A DNA stretch of 64,000 nucleotides from Pedobacter steynii (lineage in GTDB: Bacteria > Bacteroidota > Bacteroidia > Sphingobacteriales > Sphingobacteriaceae): contig NZ_CP017141.1 of the NCBI RefSeq assembly GCF_001721645.1, forward strand, positions 6,014,001 to 6,078,000, given 5' to 3'. A program made the translations under genes and the position numbers. The notes beneath the pieces were generated by a model. That model was not told where the DNA came from, did no database searches, and was given only the letters and a program-made list of their open reading frames with translations. Numbering within the stretch: position 1 is the stretch's first letter; each line of letters opens with the position of its first letter. Of the stretch, positions 26,584 through 35,805 are shown piece by piece.

Positions 26584-28092
26584 TTAGTTTCTGTAAGCTT
26601 GTTCGTCAACCGGAATCGGGGACACAAAAATGCTGTTGGAGGCAGGATAGACTAATCCGTTGGTATTAATGATGTCCCTGTTTAACCTTTTATGCATAAA
26701 GAAAATCTGGCTTTCTCCATAAAGTTCCTTTCTTGCCTCTCCAACGAGCTTATTCATAAATTCGGCTTTGCTGATGTTTTTCGGCAATGGCGTACCTATT
26801 CCACGGTGTTTACGTACCGTGTCCACTAAAGCAGTTGCGTTGTTCGGATCACTGTCAAAACTGGCTTCGGCAGCAATGTAATAGACTTCTGATAGCCGCA
26901 GGCCAGGCGTTACTGTTGGATGAAGGTTTTTTAAGGGACTGGAATTTGTCGTGTACTTCTGTAAAAAAGCTTTTCCGCCATCATTGGAGGAAGGCACATC
27001 GCGAAACCATTGCGCCCTTCTCCAGTCGTCCGCACCCACTGTTCCTTTTTCATAGATTAAGTCCTTCTGTGTAATGGAGGGCACATACATGGCATCATTT
27101 TTTGTAAACAGGGCGGAGAAATGATCTACCTGATTATTATCTTGTGAAACGAACCAGGCCGAAATCAGTTCCGGATAAAAGATTTTATCGCGCTGTTCAG
27201 GATTGGTATTGTTAAAATCTGCACTCTCCGTCCATGGGAATTTTTTAGCATCGATAACCTCCCTCGCATTTTGCAAACTATTTGGCAGGTCGTTCTTATA
27301 CAGATAAACCCTGGCCAGCTGACCACAGACTGTAAAATAGTTCATGCGATGCCTTCTGTTCTGAAGAAACAGGGAGGAACTACTGGTCTCCGTTGCTTTT
27401 TTTGCTACTGGTGTTTCATCCGGATAAACTTTTCCCGGATAACCAATGATGTATCCCGGACTCAAAATAGGATCGGAAGTTCGCAGCAATACCTTAGCCG
27501 CAGAAAGATCGGCAATCACTTTATCCAATACCTCAGTTACCGTAGAGAAAGGGGTACTTTTTATAGAAACTGTGGTTACATAAGGAATAGCGGAAACGCC
27601 GGGATTGTTTTTATAGGATGGCGCGTACATCCTTAACAAGTCAAAGTGCAGGTAAGCACGAAGTGTAAGCGCTTCGCCCTTGATCAGCTCAAAGTTCTTA
27701 TCCTGAAAAATGGATTTCTTCTGATCTATCGCTTCGAGTATGGCATTGCAATTACTGATGGCTTTGTAGAAATAGATCCAGATCTGATCATATTTGCTGA
27801 TCAGCGTCTGATCAGTATATTTAAATGAAGCAATCTTCTGCAGGTTAAGATCGGTAAGCGTATAATTTTGGGCCATAATGTCCAGATTAGACACCGTCAG
27901 ATTACCTCCATATAAATCGCGGGTGGCACAATAGGTATACACCCCATTCAATGCTTCTTTGAAACCTTCTTCTGTGGTAAATAATTGTTCCTTGGTTACG
28001 TCAGACTCCGGCTGTACATCTAGAAATTTCTTGCATGAAGTACAAATCAGCAAGCAGATCATAACTATATATGTTAATTTTAATGATTTCAT
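26584..28092 (-). CDS. RagB/SusD family nutrient-binding outer membrane lipoprotein
   Basis: This 502-residue protein has lipobox LICTSCKKFLDVQPES (Cys near residue 20), then the standard SusD opening with TTEEGFKEALNGVYTYCA. Helical TPR-like segments follow, including GEALTLRAYLHFDLLRMYAP, the best-conserved SusD_RagB segment. The C-terminal part (LRLSEVYYIAAEASFD, then RGIGTPLPKN and RKELYGE) also matches. SusD-like proteins form the lid of a SusC barrel and bind the substrate on the cell surface. The gene lies 11 bases after susC. No glycosidase is encoded nearby, so the ligand may be a peptide or other non-glycan molecule; that is inference. Confidence 0.95.
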   Translation of the reverse strand: MKSLKLTYIVMICLLICTSCKKFLDVQPESDVTKEQLFTTEEGFKEALNGVYTYCATRDLYGGNLTVSNLDIMAQNYTLTDLNLQKIASFKYTDQTLISKYDQIWIYFYKAISNCNAILEAIDQKKSIFQDKNFELIKGEALTLRAYLHFDLLRMYAPSYKNNPGVSAIPYVTTVSIKSTPFSTVTEVLDKVIADLSAAKVLLRTSDPILSPGYIIGYPGKVYPDETPVAKKATETSSSSLFLQNRRHRMNYFTVCGQLARVYLYKNDLPNSLQNAREVIDAKKFPWTESADFNNTNPEQRDKIFYPELISAWFVSQDNNQVDHFSALFTKNDAMYVPSITQKDLIYEKGTVGADDWRRAQWFRDVPSSNDGGKAFLQKYTTNSSPLKNLHPTVTPGLRLSEVYYIAAEASFDSDPNNATALVDTVRKHRGIGTPLPKNISKAEFMNKLVGEARKELYGESQIFFMHKRLNRDIINTNGLVYPASNSIFVSPIPVDEQAYRN

Positions 28093-28103
28093 GTGGCTGT
28101 TTT

Positions 28104-31100
28104 TTAAAAGGTGGCCTGTAAAGAAAATGTAATGCTTCTGGCGAAAGGTGAATCTATACCCCGCTCTATTTCTACGGTCGATGCCCTGAAAATATCATTC
28201 ATGGTAAGCGCTGTTCTTAAGCTCTGGAATCCTGCTTTGCGTACAAAATCCTTTTTAAAATCATACGACACGTAAACCGATTGCAGCTCTATTAAGTTCT
28301 CTTTTTGAATAAACCTTGAACTCGCTCTGGTTAAGGAAAGATCTTGTATATTCTTGTATAAAGCAGGGTCTCCTGGCTTAAGCCATCTTTGCGACAATGC
28401 CCTCCGGTCTACATTAAACCGCGGATCAGCATTTTCGATTCTGTCTACCAGGGTCTGGTTATAAATCTGTCCGCCCATGCGGTAGTAAAAGCTAAAACTG
28501 ACCATAAAATTCTTAAAGCTGACATTACTACCAAGATTACCCGCTACTTTAGGTGTGCTGTCCCCTACTGGCTGAGTATCTTTAATGTCATAGTCGTAGG
28601 TCAAAGTCCCATCTCTTTTTACATAAATCTCTTTGCCATTTTCCGGATCAATTCCTAAAGATTTTACGGCATATATGGTATTGAGCGACTGACCTTCGTT
28701 ATACCGCAGCAAAGGCATTGACTTTAATCCATTTGCAGCGTTCTCATTGTAAGCAGGATCATTTTGCAGATCATCGATCTTATTGTTCAGCACTTTTAAG
28801 GAATTGGATAGCTTGACCAATGTATTGGTATTGTGGGCCAGGTTACCGGTGATATTGACATTCCAACCCGAAGTGTTAATTGCGTTAGCAGTTAGGTAGA
28901 TCTCGTATCCTTTATTGGCCATATCGCCCAGGTTTTCTTTATACGTCGTAAAACCTGTAGATGGAGCAAGGCTGATGTCTGTAATCAAACCCTTGGTAAG
29001 TTTGTAATAGTAGCGTGGGGAAAGGACGATGCGGTCTTTAAACAAGCCGATGTCAAGGCCTACATCATAGGTTTTGGTTTTCTGCCATTCCAGATTACTG
29101 TTGCCGTAGCCGAGCTGAGCTGCTCCGATACCGGTAGAATACCAGTTCTGAGAATAGTAACCGTACATGGATCTGGACATATAGGGTTCAAATCCTACAG
29201 AGCCGAGTGTTCCAGTACTGGCCTTTAACCTCAGCTGACTGATGACCGGCGAGCCCTGAAGAAAATCTTCGTTATGAATGTTCCATCCCGTTCCTACAGC
29301 CCAGAAAGGTGCAAAACGCTTATTTGATCCAAATGCAGAAGAGCCCTCCAATCTGAAAGATCCATCGAACAGATATTTGTTCTTATAGGAATAGTTACCG
29401 GAAAAAAAGGCTCCCGCCGTCCTGCTGATGAGCACATTGCCACCCGGGCCGGAATTTTCTTTATAGATCCTGGCAAAACCGATATTGGTGAACCGGTCAT
29501 TAGAGAATCCCTGTGCTTCAACAGACTTAAAATCAGACTTGGCAGAAAGAACATTGGCCCCTAGTACTAAATTGAAAAAATTGTCTGCAACCTGTTTGTT
29601 GTAATTGATGGTTAAATTTCCGTCGATGGCCGTTCTGTTTGTCGTGGTATACCGGTAAGTTCCCCTGTTATTTAGCTTATCTGTCGCATACTCATAAAAT
29701 TCATTGCTGGAAGGTGAACGAAAGATATCGCCTTTTGAGTTGGTTTGATTTAAACTGATCAATCCTTTGATGCGGAGACTGGGCGTCAACTTATAATCAG
29801 CAGAAAAGGCATCGATGATTTCCAAATAGGATTCCTTATTGAAATTGTTTAACCCGGCCTCAAACAAGGGGTTAAATACATATACATTTTTATATTGATT
29901 GTCCTGGTTTCTGAAGGTATTTACCCGCCAGTTCGCCAGTTCCTGAATGATCCGGCCGGCGCTGTCGGCCTTAGGAAAATAGGGGTTCATCAGGGCATAG
30001 GTAGAAAAACTGCCATAGGGAGAATTTACCGCATTGGTCTGGTTGATAGAAAGATCGTTTCTCAGGATCAATTTAGAAGAAGGGTTATAAGTGAAATTCA
30101 TTCCCCCGCTATACCGGTCTCGCGTGGCCCCTTTCATTACACCTGGCTGAGTCTGGTACCTGAGGTCAATACCATAACGGAAATTCTGATCCCCGCCCTG
30201 GGCATTAAGCGCGTGTTTCTGTGCGTAACTATTGCGAAGCGGCTGTGATAACCAATAGGTATCCACACCACTTGCCACGTTTCTTAACCTGGAAAATAAT
30301 TGTGCATCCAATACATCCTGTGGGGTATCACCACTTGATCCACCTGTTCTGTACATCCCGGCAAGCTGTTCATAAGCAATTTTATCTTTGGCATTGAGCA
30401 CCTGATAATCGGAAAGGTCTGGTCCCGAAAAAGTAAGTTCATAGTTATATCCCAATTGCAGTTTGCCCGCTACAGGGGCTTTGGTGGTGATCACCATAAC
30501 GCCGTTAGCCGCTCTCGATCCGTAAACAGCCGTTGCGGCGGCATCTTTAAGCAAGGTAATGGAGGCAACACGGTTAACATCAAGGTCAATTACTTTTTGG
30601 AGGGAAACTTCAAATCCATCCAATATAAAAGCCGGCAGGTTAAAAGAACTGGACAAATTGTTCCGGTCCAATACATCATCCCTGTTAGCGGGTATGCCAG
30701 GTAATGCGGTAGCACCGCGCACATTGATTCTTGGCAGGGCATTTGGATCCGATCCTGCAAGGTTATTATCCAACAATCTGAAGGATGGATCAAATGTCTG
30801 AATGGCTTTCAGCACATTTTGCGGATTGGTTCTTTTCAGGTCTTCGCCCTTAATAACGATGGCATTCCCGGTATAACTCTCCTTTTTGATCGTCTGGTAA
30901 CCGGTAACAATGACATCACTCATCTGGTTTACCTGATCTTCCATGCTTATGGTTAGAAACTTGGCATCGCCAACTTTTACTTCCTTTTCCTTATATCCGA
31001 TATAAGTAAAGACGAGGATATCACCTGGTTGCGCATCGATTTTAAATTCACCTTTGCTATTGGTCTGAGACCTGATATTTTTATTCCCTTTGACGGTAAT

Positions 31101-31556
31101 ATTTACACCAGGAATTCCAATCTGGTTTTGGGGATCAATCACTTTTCCTGTGATCTCGATCCGGTTGCTCGCAGTTTCGGTCGCATTACCGGCCACCTCA
31201 TTTCGGACTACAATGGTCTTATCGACGATGTTAAAGGTTAAATTCTGATCAGTAAGACATGCTTTAAGTGCCTCTTCCAGGGGGACATTTTTCAATTCAA
31301 CATTTAGTATTTGCCTGTTCAGGTTCACCTTCCCACTATAGAAAAACAGATAGCCGGTTTGTTTTTTAATATCCTTGAAAATGGTCTCAAGTGTGGTATT
31401 TTTTCTGGAAACAGTAACGTTTTGTGAATAACTGGCAGCATAAATATGCATGGTCCCGATCAGTAATAAAATAGCAGTTAATTTCATCACTAATAGTAAT
31501 TTGTACTTTACCCGCCGCATAAAAAATACGGGGCTGTAAAGAAAAGTTAATTTCAT
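28104..31556 (-). CDS. SusC/RagA family TonB-dependent outer membrane transporter with STN domain
   Basis: This 1150-residue protein starts with a long signal region, then an STN (secretin/TonB N-terminal) domain (TTLETIFKDIKKQTGYLFFY) used for signalling to FecR. A carboxypeptidase-regulatory-like domain follows (ITGKVIDPQNQIGIPGVNIT), then the plug with the SusC-type segment VIVTGYQTIKKESYTG and LLKDAAATAVYGSRAANGVM, and a 22-strand barrel ending in SITFSLQATF. It imports a large ligand powered by TonB, with SusD as lid. The STN domain, together with the FecR and sigma genes directly upstream, indicates trans-envelope control in which ligand binding frees the sigma factor. Length is normal. 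Confidence 0.95.
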   Translation of the reverse strand: MKLTFLYSPVFFMRRVKYKLLLVMKLTAILLLIGTMHIYAASYSQNVTVSRKNTTLETIFKDIKKQTGYLFFYSGKVNLNRQILNVELKNVPLEEALKACLTDQNLTFNIVDKTIVVRNEVAGNATETASNRIEITGKVIDPQNQIGIPGVNITVKGNKNIRSQTNSKGEFKIDAQPGDILVFTYIGYKEKEVKVGDAKFLTISMEDQVNQMSDVIVTGYQTIKKESYTGNAIVIKGEDLKRTNPQNVLKAIQTFDPSFRLLDNNLAGSDPNALPRINVRGATALPGIPANRDDVLDRNNLSSSFNLPAFILDGFEVSLQKVIDLDVNRVASITLLKDAAATAVYGSRAANGVMVITTKAPVAGKLQLGYNYELTFSGPDLSDYQVLNAKDKIAYEQLAGMYRTGGSSGDTPQDVLDAQLFSRLRNVASGVDTYWLSQPLRNSYAQKHALNAQGGDQNFRYGIDLRYQTQPGVMKGATRDRYSGGMNFTYNPSSKLILRNDLSINQTNAVNSPYGSFSTYALMNPYFPKADSAGRIIQELANWRVNTFRNQDNQYKNVYVFNPLFEAGLNNFNKESYLEIIDAFSADYKLTPSLRIKGLISLNQTNSKGDIFRSPSSNEFYEYATDKLNNRGTYRYTTTNRTAIDGNLTINYNKQVADNFFNLVLGANVLSAKSDFKSVEAQGFSNDRFTNIGFARIYKENSGPGGNVLISRTAGAFFSGNYSYKNKYLFDGSFRLEGSSAFGSNKRFAPFWAVGTGWNIHNEDFLQGSPVISQLRLKASTGTLGSVGFEPYMSRSMYGYYSQNWYSTGIGAAQLGYGNSNLEWQKTKTYDVGLDIGLFKDRIVLSPRYYYKLTKGLITDISLAPSTGFTTYKENLGDMANKGYEIYLTANAINTSGWNVNITGNLAHNTNTLVKLSNSLKVLNNKIDDLQNDPAYNENAANGLKSMPLLRYNEGQSLNTIYAVKSLGIDPENGKEIYVKRDGTLTYDYDIKDTQPVGDSTPKVAGNLGSNVSFKNFMVSFSFYYRMGGQIYNQTLVDRIENADPRFNVDRRALSQRWLKPGDPALYKNIQDLSLTRASSRFIQKENLIELQSVYVSYDFKKDFVRKAGFQSLRTALTMNDIFRASTVEIERGIDSPFARSITFSLQATF

Positions 31557-31586
31557 ACTTTTGGAATAGAATTAAGTTAATAAATG

Positions 31587-31624
31587 GCAGCCCGGGCTCA
31601 ACATCCGGCTGCTGACTTTTTTTT
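31587..31624 (+). terminator. Rightward intrinsic terminator 1 in the fecR-susC gap
   Basis: GCAGCC-C-GG (31587-31595, one bulged C) pairs with CCGGCTGC (31605-31612), followed by TGAC and eight T (31617-31624). The T run exists only in the plus direction. Confidence 0.6.
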
Positions 31625-31656
31625 AACCGGAAGTGGTGAGATACTTCCGGTTTTTT
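31625..31656 (+). terminator. Rightward intrinsic terminator 2 in the fecR-susC gap
   Basis: AACCGGAAGT (31625-31634) pairs perfectly with ACTTCCGGTT (31643-31652) around an eight-base loop and continues into T through 31656. On the minus strand the hairpin is followed by A, so it works only rightward. Confidence 0.7.
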
Positions 31657-31737
31657 AGTCAAATCTTTTGTGGTTCCTGATTTATTGTAGCTTTCTTATC
31701 ATCTGCGATTGGTCTGGTTGGTTAAAGATTAGGTTCG

Positions 31738-32928
31738 TTATTTTACTGATTTTGGAACTGTTGCTGAGGAGGGCCGTTGGTTATACGACACCTTGATGGT
31801 TTTCCCTGCAACATCAAAATTTACATTATTGAGTTCCAATATTTTAATCACTTCTGAAAGTTTACTGCTTCTGGAGATCTCTCCGAAATATTTTTCCTCG
31901 CTGATCGGACCTTCATATATTACATTGACATCGTACCATCTCGCAACCTGTCGCATGACAGATTTAAGGTCATCCCCTTCAAAAGAGAAAACACCATTGA
32001 TCCAGGAAGTTTCTTTATTGATATTGACAAGGTGTTTGGCCATAGAATTTTCATCAGCCTTATCCAGCACCGCCTGTTCTCCTGGTTCTATTAAAACTGA
32101 TTTTTTAGCGGTAAATACTTTTACAGCACCTTCCAGCAATGTTGTTTTTATGGTTTGTTCATCTCCATAAGCATTGACATTGAAATGGGTTCCCAATACC
32201 TCTACAGTCTGGAGGCCGGAAATAACCCTGAACCGCTTGTTTTTTTCTTTAGCCACTTCAAAATAGGCTTCCCCGGTTAATTCAACCCTACGGTCTGCCG
32301 CGTTAAAAGATGTCGGGAAGGTCATGGACGAAGCCGAGTTTAACATCACTTTAGTCCCATCTGAAAGTATGATGGCATATTTCCCGCCTTTAGGTGTAGA
32401 AATGGTATTGTATGTATTTTCGCTCAATTCATCATCTCCGCTGGAAACAACCGTATATATCAGTTCACCATCCTTAGATTTACTGACACTGATACCCGGC
32501 TGCTTAGAAATTTCGCCTTTGGCGGCATCATTTAACACAATTTTCTTTCCATTAGCCAGCGTAAGAATAGCGTCATTGCCCCCAGGACTAATGGCATGGT
32601 CCATTTGAGCGATAGGATCGCTTTTTTGTTGATATGAAAAGAGATAAATGGAAACCGAAGCCAATAACAATACTGCTGCTGCTGCGTATTTGATCCATCC
32701 ATAGCTTAGCTTTTTCAGCTTTGGCCCGGCAATACGCTGGTCTATCTTTGCCTTGATGTCCTCTTTTAATTCAGAAAACAAAGATTCATTTTCATCATTA
32801 ATAAGGTCTTCATTGACATCAAACATATTATAATAAGTCTCCAGGAACCTGGTTTCCTCCAAACTGCTCTTATGTTGCCTGTATTTTGTAAGAATTTCTC
32901 TAAAATAGTTTCTGTAAGCGCTTTTCAT
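31738..32928 (-). CDS. FecR family anti-sigma factor
   Basis: This 396-residue protein has an N-terminal cytoplasmic helical part (SAYRNYFREILTKYRQHKSS) and one transmembrane helix (YAAAAVLLLASVSIYLF, about residues 85-101). A periplasmic FecR domain with repeated beta segments follows (TISTPKGGKYAIILSDGTKV, MLNSASSMTFPTSF, RRVELTGEAYFEVAKEKNKR), then a C-terminal DUF4974-like domain (GVFSFEGDDLKSVMRQVARW). It holds the sigma factor inactive until the STN domain of the SusC partner signals ligand binding. The frame is open 44 codons further upstream, but the ATG at 32928 starts the normal family sequence. It lies 100 bases after the sigma gene. Confidence 0.93.
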   Translation of the reverse strand: MKSAYRNYFREILTKYRQHKSSLEETRFLETYYNMFDVNEDLINDENESLFSELKEDIKAKIDQRIAGPKLKKLSYGWIKYAAAAVLLLASVSIYLFSYQQKSDPIAQMDHAISPGGNDAILTLANGKKIVLNDAAKGEISKQPGISVSKSKDGELIYTVVSSGDDELSENTYNTISTPKGGKYAIILSDGTKVMLNSASSMTFPTSFNAADRRVELTGEAYFEVAKEKNKRFRVISGLQTVEVLGTHFNVNAYGDEQTIKTTLLEGAVKVFTAKKSVLIEPGEQAVLDKADENSMAKHLVNINKETSWINGVFSFEGDDLKSVMRQVARWYDVNVIYEGPISEEKYFGEISRSSKLSEVIKILELNNVNFDVAGKTIKVSYNQRPSSATVPKSVK

Positions 32929-33028
32929 TATCCGTGTTATACCTATATGAGTCGCAAAACCCAAAATAGCCCACGCGAAATTGAAATTTATATTTTTTTT
33001 TAGTCTACAACAATAAAAAACACAGGTT

Positions 33029-33610
33029 TTATCGTATCTGACAATATAAAACAACAGCATAAAACAGCATTAGCGAGGTTCTGAGCTTATTTAATGCCTT
33101 ACCTAATTGATTTCTTACTGTTTTTGGTGAGATCTGCAGTCTATCCGCAATTTCCTGACTGCTTAAATCTTCTTCGAAGCGCATTTTAAAGATAATGCGT
33201 TGTTGTGCAGGAAGACTGTCTACCAGCTCATGAAAGGCCTGAAGAAACTCCTTATGTAATATTTTTGCATCAGCATCACCCTGGGTGCCTTCTAATTCAG
33301 TTACTGTATCAGGAAGCGCTGCATATCTTCCTTCTTTCTCCAGATGCTTGAACACCCCATTTCTGGCGGCCACATTTAAATAAGCAGGAAGGTTTTCAAT
33401 TGGAGTGGTTGTGCCCCTGATCCAAAGCTGAGTAAATACATCCTGAGCAATATCCTGAGAACGCTCCATATCATTCAACCTTTTAAAGGCAGTATTAAAA
33501 ACAAGCCTCCAGTATCTGTTATATAAAATATCAAAAGCAGGCTTGCTCCCCTCACTCAGTTGGAGCAAAAGCTCATCGTCCCCGGAACTATTTAAACTGT
33601 CAGCGTACAT
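33029..33610 (-). CDS. ECF RNA polymerase sigma-70 factor
   Basis: This 193-residue sigma factor has region 2 (AFDILYNRYWRLVFNTAFKR, DIAQDVFTQLWIRG) and region 4 (DSLPAQQRIIFKMRFEEDLS, SQEIADRLQISPKTVRNQLG) with the helix-turn-helix near the C-terminus. It belongs to the Bacteroidota-type ECF group paired with FecR. It should direct transcription of the downstream susC-susD operon when released from FecR. The reading frame can start at a TTG at 33625, but the ATG at 33610 is better. TAGATTTG, a match to the general Bacteroidota -7 element, lies 16 bases upstream of this ATG. Confidence 0.93.
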   Translation of the reverse strand: MYADSLNSSGDDELLLQLSEGSKPAFDILYNRYWRLVFNTAFKRLNDMERSQDIAQDVFTQLWIRGTTTPIENLPAYLNVAARNGVFKHLEKEGRYAALPDTVTELEGTQGDADAKILHKEFLQAFHELVDSLPAQQRIIFKMRFEEDLSSQEIADRLQISPKTVRNQLGKALNKLRTSLMLFYAVVLYCQIR

Positions 33611-33626
33611 CTTCCCCTTTAACAAC

Positions 33627-33634
33627 CAAATCTA
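33627..33634 (-). promoter_or_regulatory. -7 promoter element of the sigma factor gene
   Basis: On the minus strand TAGATTTG matches TAnnTTTG exactly, 16 bases upstream of the ATG. No TTG is found at the expected -33 position, so it may be a weak or assisted promoter. Confidence 0.45.
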
Positions 33635-33717
33635 TAAATATTTATAATATTACCTATAGTGCGCTGCCATAAACACCAAATAGCTTTACATCCTAGTTTA
33701 AACCATACGTTCCGGGA

Positions 33718-34266
33718 TCACTGGTACGCAGAAGCATTTGGTTGATGCTTATTCCAATTTTCGGTCAGTATTTTCATCAGCTCATTATGATTGATCTGCA
33801 TAAATTGTGCGGAAAGACTAAAAGGCGATCCGTAATTATTTACATTAAACTTCATCAACTGCTTCCGCATTTTATTTTGCTCTTTTTCAACCCAATATTC
33901 CGAATTGTATAAATCAATAATTATCAGTTTTGTGCTGTGAATTTTAATTTCTGAGAATCCCTGAATATCATTCCATGCGATCTGCTCTGACGAAGATTTA
34001 TTCGGATTGATATGTAATCCGTTTTCATCAACGATAAGAGCCAGGTGATTTTTGATCAGCTGTCTGATGGAAACATAGATCCCCAATCCGAAAAACAGAA
34101 TTGAGGCAATTCCCACACCTTTTATAAAGGCTGGACTTTGCCCTCGGTATGCGCTGTTATCTCCCGCTTTCATCACCATCAAAATCCCCATAATTACAAA
34201 AAATGTGGAGCCGATTAATAATAGAAAAGACTTTTTCTTACTCGAATATATTTCAATGTTGTCCAT
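33718..34266 (-). CDS. STM3941-like membrane protein
   Basis: This 182-residue protein has two transmembrane helices near the N-terminus (SFLLLIGSTFFVIMGILMVM and GIASILFFGLGIYVSI) followed by a soluble domain with ALIVDENGLHINPNKSSSEQ and IAWNDIQGFSEIKI. This arrangement fits the STM3941 family of small membrane proteins with a PH-like domain. Two ATG codons lie six bases apart (34272 and 34266); I took the second, which starts MDNIEIYSSKKKSF. The gene stands alone, upstream of the sigma factor unit in the same direction but with no sign of cotranscription. Its function is unknown. Confidence 0.72.
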   Translation of the reverse strand: MDNIEIYSSKKKSFLLLIGSTFFVIMGILMVMKAGDNSAYRGQSPAFIKGVGIASILFFGLGIYVSIRQLIKNHLALIVDENGLHINPNKSSSEQIAWNDIQGFSEIKIHSTKLIIIDLYNSEYWVEKEQNKMRKQLMKFNVNNYGSPFSLSAQFMQINHNELMKILTENWNKHQPNASAYQ

Positions 34267-34512
34267 TAGCATTTATTGGTTTTTCGGTTTAACTCATCAT
34301 TAAGGCACTAAAAATACACCTAAATAAGATTAAAGCAAAAAGCAATAAAGCTCTCTATTTACCATCAGGAGCGATGCTAAAAATAGAGCGTTAAATATAT
34401 AAACATAATGGGCAACGAGATCACCGGATTTTAAACCAATTGTGCATTATAATTTCTAATTTTACTTGTTTTTAAGAATTGTCTGACCTCCTTACCAGAT
34501 TGATCACTGCAG

Positions 34513-35247
34513 ATGAAATTCACAGAAGTCAAACCACACTTAAACATCGCTCCTTTTGTCGATGCCTATTGGGAGCTTAAAAACTGTGATAATTTTACCG
34601 TTTTGGATAAAGTTATTCCTGACGGCTGCATTGACTTGATCATCAATTTAGGGGAAGAGTACCTCATCGAATCAGAAAACTGCAGCCTCAAAAGCGAAAA
34701 GGCATATTTGGGAGGCGCCATAACCGAGGTAAAAGAGAATAAAATCAGGCCAAATACACACCTGTTGGGCGTAAGGTTCAAACCAGCTGGTTTTTCTCAT
34801 TTTTATGCCTTCTCCTCATTGCATGAAACCACAAATCATTGTGTAGAACTGGATCAGCATATGGTTCCCGATCTGAAGTCCCTCTCAGGTAATTTCTCGA
34901 ATGCCTTTGATCGGTTTTATGCTAACCGGTTCATACAGCCAAAACACTTTATGCTGCCCGTAGTTAACTCTGTTCAGAAATTAAAAGGCCAGGTTTCCGT
35001 TAATGATCTAGCCGAAATAAACTGTACCACAGTTCGGCAATTAGAAAGAACCTTCAAATATTATACAGGTTTAACACCTAAAGAATATATTGGCATTGTT
35101 AGATTTAAGTTTGCCAGGGAACTAATCGCGTCAAGCTATCCCGAAAGAACCCTTCTTGATATTGCTTTGGAATGTGGTTATTACGACCATGCCCATCTCG
35201 GCAATGAAATAAAAAAATATACAAACCTCTCTCCTTCTCAACTTTAA
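34513..35247 (+). CDS. AraC-family transcriptional regulator with DUF6597-type sensor domain
   Basis: This 244-residue protein has an N-terminal sensor part (PHLNIAPFVDAYWELKN, then VIPDGCIDLIINLGEEY and LGVRFKPAGFSHFY) typical of the DUF6597 group. The C-terminal AraC domain has two helix-turn-helix units (SVNDLAEINCTTVRQLERTF, and LLDIALECGYYDHAHLGNEI). The characteristic YTGLTPKEYIGIVRFKFAREL links the two. Such regulators often control neighbouring genes; here the two small membrane proteins downstream in the same direction are candidate targets. The 240-base gap before it contains no gene and no clear motif. Confidence 0.87.
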   Translation: MKFTEVKPHLNIAPFVDAYWELKNCDNFTVLDKVIPDGCIDLIINLGEEYLIESENCSLKSEKAYLGGAITEVKENKIRPNTHLLGVRFKPAGFSHFYAFSSLHETTNHCVELDQHMVPDLKSLSGNFSNAFDRFYANRFIQPKHFMLPVVNSVQKLKGQVSVNDLAEINCTTVRQLERTFKYYTGLTPKEYIGIVRFKFARELIASSYPERTLLDIALECGYYDHAHLGNEIKKYTNLSPSQL

Positions 35248-35361
35248 CATATAGAACTCTCATCTAATCTGACTCTTTAGAATGCAAATTGTCTTTTGAG
35301 AAGCGGTTTATTTTGTCGCATTTTTCCAAATCTCCAGGTTTTAGTGTGTTTATTTTTGGTT

Positions 35362-35805
35362 ATGAATAAAATAGCAAGAATTAGCACCCTTTTAGCCTCC
35401 TCAATTTTACTATTTTTTGGACTATTGCATCTGCATGGCACCTTTTTTTCTACAGATCTTCATCCCCAAAATCTGGATTTAACCACAAGACTTAAATCGT
35501 CCCATATACAAATGGACGAGTCTGGAAACCTCTGGAAATTATGGATAGGATTTAATGCCATGTTTAGCGCCGGCCTTATTTTTATCGGTTCCATCAATTT
35601 ATACCTATCTGCAAGGCATTTCCAATTCTTAAGCTGCCGACCTTTTATAGGCTTGCTCAGCATTGCTACAAACGCTTTTTTTGTTTGGGTAGGGTATCAA
35701 TACATGATAAGTGCATTTGTATTGAGTATGTCAGCCCCATTGCTGCTATTTGTTACCGGCTTTATATTGATTGCAGGCAAACCCAGGGGTTCAAATGAAA
35801 AATGA
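35362..35805 (+). CDS. Small integral membrane protein of unknown function
   Basis: This 147-residue protein has four hydrophobic helices: TLLASSILLFFGLLHLHGTF, NAMFSAGLIFIGSINLYL, FIGLLSIATNAFFVWVGYQY and LLLFVTGFILIAG. The loop between helices 1 and 2 contains DESGNLWKLWIGFNAMFSAG, a pattern I associate loosely with LIC_13387-like membrane proteins. The frame extends 22 codons upstream, but the ATG at 35362 (MNKIARISTLL) is the natural start. Its end overlaps the next membrane gene by 11 bases, so the two are coupled and probably work together. Confidence 0.7.
   Translation: MNKIARISTLLASSILLFFGLLHLHGTFFSTDLHPQNLDLTTRLKSSHIQMDESGNLWKLWIGFNAMFSAGLIFIGSINLYLSARHFQFLSCRPFIGLLSIATNAFFVWVGYQYMISAFVLSMSAPLLLFVTGFILIAGKPRGSNEK

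Larger units (their letters stand above)
31556..31656 (+). ncRNA. Candidate cis-antisense small RNA opposite the susC 5' leader
   Basis: On the plus strand, between the leftward fecR and susC genes, TACTTTTG (31556-31563) fits the Bacteroidota -7 consensus. CTG, a two-of-three match to TTG, lies 19 bases upstream. Two tandem rightward intrinsic terminators follow at 31587-31624 and 31625-31656. A transcript starting near 31570 would be about 55-90 bases and fully complementary to the susC leader. No gene needs rightward terminators here. The layout is like the DonS-type antisense RNAs described for SusCD loci of Bacteroides. Transcription is inferred, not seen. Confidence 0.42.

Noticed and set aside
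35351..35358. TATTTTTG as promoter for the small membrane protein at 35362
   Set aside because: It fits the -7 consensus but lies only three bases before the ATG and has no -33 partner, so transcription would start inside the gene.
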